DNA of 64,000 nucleotides from contig CAZTGC010000006.1 in NCBI GenBank assembly GCA_964612975.1, forward strand, positions 90,550 to 154,549, given 5' to 3'. Shown in pieces: positions 59,928-64,000 of the stretch. The translations under genes were made by a program, and so were the position numbers. This DNA comes from NZ13-RE01 sp964612975 (lineage in GTDB: Bacteria > Dictyoglomota > Dictyoglomia > Dictyoglomales > Dictyoglomaceae). The notes beneath the pieces are model-generated. The model searched no databases. It saw nothing but the letters and a program-made list of their open reading frames with translations, and was not told the origin of the DNA. The first letter of the stretch is position 1. Each line of letters opens with the position of its first letter.

Positions 59928-59941
59928 GTGATATAAATCAC
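59928..59941. promoter_or_regulatory. CRP/FNR-like palindrome upstream of the DUF4388 gene
   Basis: GTGATATAAATCAC is an inverted repeat (GTGAT, 4 nt, ATCAC) inside a TGTGA-N6-TCACT context on the minus strand. It overlaps the stop codon of the glycosyltransferase gene and lies about 70 nt upstream of the DUF4388 start, so it could be a CRP/FNR-family site. A chance match is possible. Confidence 0.35.
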
Positions 59942-61038
59942 ATTATTTTAGAGATAAAATCTGAAAATTCATTTATAAATCTTTCTTTGGAAAATCTTTT
60001 TGCATTATCAACAATTTCCTCTGTGTTAAACTTCTCCTTCAGCTCTAAAAATTTTAGTATTGCATTACTAAGACTCTCTTCCTTCTGCTCCTCAAAAAAC
60101 ATTCCTGTCTTTCCTTCTATCACACTTTCCAAAACCCCACCTCTCCTATAAGCAATAACTGGAGTTCCACAAGCCTGAGCCTCCACAGGAACAATCCCAA
60201 AATCCTCTTCTGCAGAGAAAATCAATCCCTGAGCCTCTGCCATATAATTGTAAACCTGATAATCAGATTGCCATCCCAATATCTTTACATTATCCTTTGC
60301 CATTTTTCTTAGTTTTTTTTCTTCTTCTCCACTCCCAATAACAATTAATGGAAGATGAAGTTTATTAAAAGTTTTAACTATTAAATCTACTTTCTTATAG
60401 GGAACTAATCGGGAGACTGTTACAAAGAAATCTTTCTTTTCTCTAATATCCAATGGCCTACATTTTGAGAGATCCACAGGAGGATAAATTACCTTTGCTT
60501 CTCTTCTATATATCTTCCATATTCTTTTCGAAACATTTTCGGAATTAGCAATAAAATAATCCACTCTATTGGAACTAATAACATCCCATATTCTTATGTA
60601 ATGTAATAATGATCTTGCTAAAATTCCCTTAAAACCATGATAATATCCATGATCCTTAATATATGGAAAGTATAAATCCCAAGCATATCTTACGGGAGTA
60701 TGACAATAGCAAACATGTTTTTGATAAGACTTTGTCAATACTCCCTTTGCCACATAATGACTACTGGATATTACTAAGTCATAGTCTGAAAGATCAAATT
60801 GCTCTATAGCGTAGGGCATAAGAAATAATAATTTTGGATATAATATCTCAATTTTAGGAATTTTTTGCAAAAATGAAGTAAAAATTTTTTTTGGCTTCTT
60901 TGAAAATCCCTCCAAAACCTTTTCTGAGTATATTAAAATATATAAATGAGCATTAGGAAAGATCTCTAAAATTGATTCTAAGACCTTTTCTGCCCCACCT
61001 ATATTAACTAACCAATCATGAACTACTGCTACCTTCAT
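59938..61038 (-). CDS. GT4-family glycosyltransferase
   Basis: The 366-residue protein has AVVHDWLVNIGGAEKVLESIL at the start, CYCHTPVRYAWDLYF near 110, VTVSRLVPYKKVDLIVK near 205, ILGWQSDYQVYNYMAEAQGLIFSAEEDFGIVPVEAQACGTPVIAY near 250-292 with the EX7E motif (E..FGIVPVE), and lacks a transmembrane segment. It uses an NDP-sugar and a glycan or lipid acceptor, perhaps a polysaccharide precursor. AAAGGGGTTT precedes the ATG. It lies 18 nt after the cyclase-family gene, in the same direction. Confidence 0.87.
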   Translation of the reverse strand: MKVAVVHDWLVNIGGAEKVLESILEIFPNAHLYILIYSEKVLEGFSKKPKKIFTSFLQKIPKIEILYPKLLFLMPYAIEQFDLSDYDLVISSSHYVAKGVLTKSYQKHVCYCHTPVRYAWDLYFPYIKDHGYYHGFKGILARSLLHYIRIWDVISSNRVDYFIANSENVSKRIWKIYRREAKVIYPPVDLSKCRPLDIREKKDFFVTVSRLVPYKKVDLIVKTFNKLHLPLIVIGSGEEEKKLRKMAKDNVKILGWQSDYQVYNYMAEAQGLIFSAEEDFGIVPVEAQACGTPVIAYRRGGVLESVIEGKTGMFFEEQKEESLSNAILKFLELKEKFNTEEIVDNAKRFSKERFINEFSDFISKIM

Positions 61039-61056
61039 AGGTAAAACCCCTTTATA

Positions 61057-61701
61057 TTATTCCTTTATAGGAAAAAGTAAGGCTCTTACTGGTGATCCTT
61101 CTCCTCCCTTAATCTTTAAGGGCAAGGCAATGAAAAAATATTTACCAGAAGAAACATTATTAAGATCTAAACCCTCAATTATTCCTATTTCCTTACTAAG
61201 TAAAGCCTTATGAACCCTTCTCCCCTCTTCTCCTTTAGGTCCAATGGATAAGTAATCAATTCCAACCGCTTTTATCTCTTTATTCCCTAAATATTCCGCC
61301 ACCTCCAAGGAAAGACCCACATAATTCTCATGAAATGTTTTTTCTTGGAGAAGAAGAGAGTTTTTAGTCTTAAACAAAATTATATCATTCCTTTCTATAT
61401 TTAAATTTTCAATATCCTTTAATAGAATCTTTTCTTCACTTCTTATCTCAAACACCTTTACAATCCCATAAAATCTTGAAATATCAATTTCTTCTAAGGT
61501 CTTTCCCTCTCCTAAAAAGTGATAGGGAGTGTCAATATGGGTTCCTGTATGAAGCCCCATAGATACCTTTGAAAGATTCGCATTATTACCCTTAGAAATT
61601 TCGGAAACTCTCTCCAAAACAAATTTTGGATCCGAGGGCCAAAATATCATATCTTCATGAATTAGGAGACTAACATCAATAGGGTTATCCCACAAAATCA
61701 T
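61057..61701 (-). CDS. Cyclase-family metal hydrolase (kynurenine formamidase-like)
   Basis: The 214-residue protein has the cyclase motif GLHTGTHIDTPYHFLGEG near residues 49-66 (HxGTHxDxPxH), DVSLLIHEDMIFWPSDP near 8 and a C-terminal GIDYLSIGPKG segment. Members hydrolyse N-formylkynurenine, isatin or other small amides. No tryptophan degradation gene is adjacent, so the substrate is open. AAGGGAGGAAAAG precedes the ATG, and the radical SAM gene lies 24 nt upstream. Confidence 0.87.
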   Translation of the reverse strand: MILWDNPIDVSLLIHEDMIFWPSDPKFVLERVSEISKGNNANLSKVSMGLHTGTHIDTPYHFLGEGKTLEEIDISRFYGIVKVFEIRSEEKILLKDIENLNIERNDIILFKTKNSLLLQEKTFHENYVGLSLEVAEYLGNKEIKAVGIDYLSIGPKGEEGRRVHKALLSKEIGIIEGLDLNNVSSGKYFFIALPLKIKGGEGSPVRALLFPIKE

Positions 61702-61725
61702 TTTCTTTTCCTCCCTTATTAAAAA

Positions 61726-62781
61726 TTAATAGTAATTAGAAAGCAAAAATACATTACCTATATTTACATATTTTAACCCTTTCTCCTTTGCAATCTCAAA
61801 GCAACTTTCCGCATGGGTCTTTGAAGTAGTGGGAAGATTATCAAAGAAAAAGTTAGGTGAAAATCCAAGAAGGGAATAGGGTATATTGGAATTAATTTTT
61901 GAAATAAATTCTACAATTTTCTCTACCTCTTCCTCATTTATATATCCTGGAACAAGCAAAGTGCTTGCAACTAAAACTATTCTATCTTTAATTTTTCTAC
62001 TTTCCTCACCTGCCCATTGGAAATTTTCCAAAGTTTTTCTATTAGAAACTCCTGTTAATGCAATATGAGTTCTCTCTTCAAAAGCCTTCAAGTCAAATTT
62101 TACTATCCCTCCACTCTCAACGGAAATATAGAACATTTCCTTTAAGATTTTAGAATTCATAGAGCCATTAGTTTCCCAACATATTCTTACTCTATTTTTA
62201 ACTTTTTTAGCTAAAGCTAAGGCATGAGCAATTTGAGGGGTAGGATCCCCTCCAAAGAAGCATATACAAGAGGTTTTATTATCTATTTTTTCAATTAAAT
62301 CCTTTACAGAATAAATGGGAGTTTTTTTCTTTAAATAATTATGATAGTGCCAATTTTGGCAAAAAAGACAATTAAAATTGCAAGTAGCATAAAAAACTGC
62401 TAAGTTTTTATAACCATAATGATCCTTTTCAGGACAAATAAAGGTTGCAACACAATTTGTAGGAAGAGGATCGTAATACCACTCCAAGAGACCCTTTTCT
62501 GAGCTTCCTGCCCATCTTTTCCTATCTTCTATAAGCCCACAAAAACTTTTTTCAGAATCAAGGGAACAGTTATGAATACATAGATCACAATAGGGCCTAT
62601 TTGATTCAGCAGGATAAAAAAGTTCAAAATAATTTCTTGCTTTTTTATGGGAAGACCCAATAATCGGTAAAACCTCAGCAAACCTATTTAAAATACAATC
62701 CCTACATACTCCTAAAAAGGAGGAAATTAGGATAGATTTTTTACCACATATTTTACATTTTCCTTCCCTTGGAAAATCCAT
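61726..62781 (-). CDS. Radical SAM protein of the PflA/AmmeMemoRadiSam type
   Basis: The 351-residue protein has two N-terminal Cys clusters: CKICGKK paired with CRDCIL (residues 9-40), and YCDLCIHNCSLDSEKSFCGLIEDR (residues 64-87). The radical SAM cluster YATCNFNCLFCQNW (CxxxCxxC) is near residues 130-143, followed by SCICFFGGDPTPQ and CWETNGSMN. This is the PflA-like family as defined by its CQN ending; no partner gene (AmmeMemo) is seen. No ribosome site precedes the ATG, and a -10 TATAAA lies only 8 nt upstream, so the mRNA may be leaderless. Confidence 0.88.
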   Translation of the reverse strand: MDFPREGKCKICGKKSILISSFLGVCRDCILNRFAEVLPIIGSSHKKARNYFELFYPAESNRPYCDLCIHNCSLDSEKSFCGLIEDRKRWAGSSEKGLLEWYYDPLPTNCVATFICPEKDHYGYKNLAVFYATCNFNCLFCQNWHYHNYLKKKTPIYSVKDLIEKIDNKTSCICFFGGDPTPQIAHALALAKKVKNRVRICWETNGSMNSKILKEMFYISVESGGIVKFDLKAFEERTHIALTGVSNRKTLENFQWAGEESRKIKDRIVLVASTLLVPGYINEEEVEKIVEFISKINSNIPYSLLGFSPNFFFDNLPTTSKTHAESCFEIAKEKGLKYVNIGNVFLLSNYY

Positions 62782-62789
62782 AATTTTAT

Positions 62790-62821
62790 TTTATACTATA
62801 TTCCTCAGTTTATGATATAAT
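62790..62821. promoter_or_regulatory. Interlocked divergent -10 boxes, both predicted leaderless
   Basis: Minus strand: TATAAA at 62795-62790, 8 nt before the radical SAM ATG. Plus strand: an extended -10, TGATATAAT (-10 hexamer at 62816-62821), 8 nt before the pyrE ATG. The expected -35 position of each overlaps the -10 of the other, so only one can be used at a time. Confidence 0.6.
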
Positions 62822-62829
62822 TTTTTCAT

Positions 62830-63399
62830 ATGGATTGGTTAAAAGTTTTTCAGGAAAAGAATGCCTTTTTAGAAGGACATTTCTTATTATCTTCGGGACT
62901 TCACAGCCCAAATTATCTTCAATGTGCCCTTATTCTTCAATATCCTGATATCGCCGAAAAAATTGCAAGGGAAATAGCAGAAAAAATTCCCAAAAACTTA
63001 AAAATAGAGACTGTAATAGGACCCGCATTAGGAGGAGTAATTATTGCCTATGAATTAGCTCGAGTTTTAAAGGTAAGGGGAATCTTTGCAGAAAGGGAAG
63101 AGGGAAAAATGACCCTAAGAAGAGGATTCTCTATTTCTCCGGGCGAAAAAATACTAATTTGTGAAGATGTAATAACCACTGGAGGATCTGCCCTTGAAGT
63201 GGCAAAACTTGTTAAAGATTTAGGAGGAGAAATTTGCGCCTACGCATGTATTGTAGATAGAAGTGATGGAAGGACAATCTTTGATAAAGATTTATATTCT
63301 TTAATACAACTTAAATTGGATACCTATAATCCCGAAGATTGTCCCCTATGTAAAAAGGGAATACCCTTAATAAAACCAGGAAGTAGAAATCTAAAGTAA
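62830..63399 (+). CDS. pyrE: Orotate phosphoribosyltransferase
   Basis: The 189-residue protein has the PyrE patterns: LLSSGLHSPNYLQCALILQYP near 18-38, VIGPALGGVIIAYELAR near 63-79 and the PRPP-loop LICEDVITTGGSALEVAKLV near 115-134. The C-terminal CPLCKKGIPLIKPGSRN is the bacterial/archaeal short type ending with a Cys pair. It converts orotate and PRPP to OMP in pyrimidine synthesis. No ribosome site is present, and the -10 box lies 8 nt upstream, so the transcript is probably leaderless. No other pyr genes are adjacent. Confidence 0.93.
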   Translation: MDWLKVFQEKNAFLEGHFLLSSGLHSPNYLQCALILQYPDIAEKIAREIAEKIPKNLKIETVIGPALGGVIIAYELARVLKVRGIFAEREEGKMTLRRGFSISPGEKILICEDVITTGGSALEVAKLVKDLGGEICAYACIVDRSDGRTIFDKDLYSLIQLKLDTYNPEDCPLCKKGIPLIKPGSRNLK

Positions 63400-63471
63400 A
63401 GAGACCTCCTTTTTTAAATTGCCTCCAATTAGCTACCAGAAAGGAAATATTATCATGATGTAATCTATTTA

Positions 63472-63867
63472 ATGAGAGAGAAAATTATTGAGGAAATAAA
63501 AAGTGAATTAGTAAAGAAAGAAAATATATTATTTGCCTACATATTTGGTTCCTTTGTTAATTCTAACAATTACAAAGATATAGATATAGGGATTTATATT
63601 TCTGATTTTGATATGGATAAGGCTTTAGATTTAGAATTTGAATTAGAAAGAATTTTAGAAGATAAAATTCAAAAATCCTTTGATGTAAGAGTTATAAACA
63701 AAGCGCCCCTTGGATTTATATATAATATTTTGAAAGGTAAAATTGTTATTATAGAAAGAGACAGCCTCTTAAGGTCAGATTTTGAGAGTTTAATTTTCAG
63801 AAAGTATTTTGATTATCAACATTTAATAGATGAATACTTAAAAGAGATTAAAAATGCTCCGCTATAA
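63472..63867 (+). CDS. MntA-like nucleotidyltransferase antitoxin
   Basis: The 131-residue protein has the MNT-type nucleotidyltransferase core AYIFGSFVNSNNYKDIDIGIYI (residues 24-45): GS, then DxD 10-11 residues on, and a later FDVRVINK strand with the third Asp. The next gene encodes a HEPN protein and the two overlap by 14 nt, the standard layout of the MntA/HepT toxin-antitoxin system, in which MntA AMPylates HepT and blocks it. No clear ribosome site precedes the ATG. Confidence 0.82.
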   Translation: MREKIIEEIKSELVKKENILFAYIFGSFVNSNNYKDIDIGIYISDFDMDKALDLEFELERILEDKIQKSFDVRVINKAPLGFIYNILKGKIVIIERDSLLRSDFESLIFRKYFDYQHLIDEYLKEIKNAPL

Positions 63868-64000
63868 TAAAGACAAAATCTCTAAATTGATCTTTGAGAC
63901 TAGAAAAGCCATAAGCCGTTTAGAAGCCTTAGGCAAAACTGATAAAGAAAAATTTTTGAATGATCCAGATAAAATTGATAGTGCTAAGTATAATTTCATA
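63854..64000 (+). CDS. HepT-like HEPN (DUF86) toxin, N-terminal part (runs off the window)
   Basis: The open frame from the ATG at 63854 gives 49 residues to the window edge: LRYNKDKISKLIFETRKAISRLEALG and KEKFLNDPDKIDSAKYNFI, the helical start of DUF86/HepT proteins. It overlaps the antitoxin gene by 14 nt. The RX4-6H RNase motif lies beyond the window, so activity cannot be judged. Together with the MntA gene it forms a defence/toxin-antitoxin pair. Confidence 0.72.
   Translation, partial: MLRYNKDKISKLIFETRKAISRLEALGKTDKEKFLNDPDKIDSAKYNFI

Noticed and set aside
1..64000. CRISPR arrays, tRNA/rRNA genes, insertion sequences, prophage or origin-type repeats
   Set aside because: I looked for spaced direct repeats, cloverleaf and rRNA sequence, transposases with flanking inverted repeats and DnaA-box clusters and saw none that I could support by eye.

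Overview
The window is AT-rich, almost wholly coding, and has no tRNA, rRNA, CRISPR array or insertion sequence that I could find. Arg codons are mostly AGA/AGG, Ile is often ATA, and genes are packed with 1-14 nt overlaps. The mix of Gram-positive-style regulation (a T-box), a GH12 endoglucanase and GH2 enzyme, a NiFe hydrogenase with archaeal-type maturation factors, and a NurA/HerA/Mre11/Rad50 operon fits an anaerobic, saccharolytic thermophile. Dictyoglomus (Dictyoglomota) is my best guess; this is inference from gene content and composition, not a database match.

Layout. 1-1316 (minus): a degenerate GGDEF membrane protein followed by a secreted YdaL/DUF2334-like protein, probably an exopolysaccharide control module. 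1713-4595 (plus): a TetR regulator with its own operator, an NAD-dependent epimerase/reductase and a zinc alcohol dehydrogenase. 4582-6715 (minus): a FecR-domain protein and an unrecognised protein. 6716-7456: no intact gene, apparently decayed coding sequence. 7457-9080 (plus): PrsW-like membrane protease, HAD phosphatase, small membrane protein. 9113-15120: glutamate-synthase-like enzyme, acetyltransferase, lipase, DUF89 protein, threonine aldolase and two CxxC/CxxH repeat proteins. 15068-19183 (minus): MoxR / DUF58 / transglutaminase operon. 19216-21562 (minus): GH12 endoglucanase, cupin, PPC-domain and RraA-like genes. 21843-25502: EndoQ-like deaminated-DNA endonuclease, then ParB-like, phosphoesterase and phosphoglucose/phosphomannose isomerase genes. 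25614-29088: OsmC, GltX, YaaC-like and a prenyl diphosphate synthase.

29201-38340 (plus) is one tightly packed seven-gene unit: sugar isomerase, DUF212 phosphatase-like protein, glycosyltransferase, then NurA, HerA, an Mre11/SbcD-like nuclease and a Rad50/SbcC-like ATPase. The Rad50-like protein has no CxxC zinc hook; a two-helix transmembrane hairpin sits in the middle of its coiled coil instead. This is the most unusual object in the window.

38344-46722: GalU, a cupin, a GH2 glycosidase, a complete tryptophan T-box in front of a TrpB2-type tryptophan synthase, a Clp1-like polynucleotide kinase, RsfS, an LCP protein and an RRM RNA-binding protein behind a leader with an intrinsic terminator. 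46723-54207 (minus) is a hydrogenase operon in the order hypA, MinD-type hypB, Fe-S subunit, small subunit, large subunit, protease, hypF. 54277-62781 (minus) holds AsnS, methylthioadenosine salvage genes, a zinc phospholipase/nuclease-like protein, a DUF4388 protein, a glycosyltransferase, a cyclase-family hydrolase and a radical SAM protein. 62830-64000 (plus): PyrE and the start of a MntA/HepT toxin-antitoxin pair.

Several genes without a Shine-Dalgarno sequence (at 7457, 11228, 12952, 29088, 62781, 62830) have a -10 box only 5-9 nt upstream of the start codon, so leaderless transcripts appear common here. Convergent genes often overlap at their 3' ends and few intrinsic terminators are visible.
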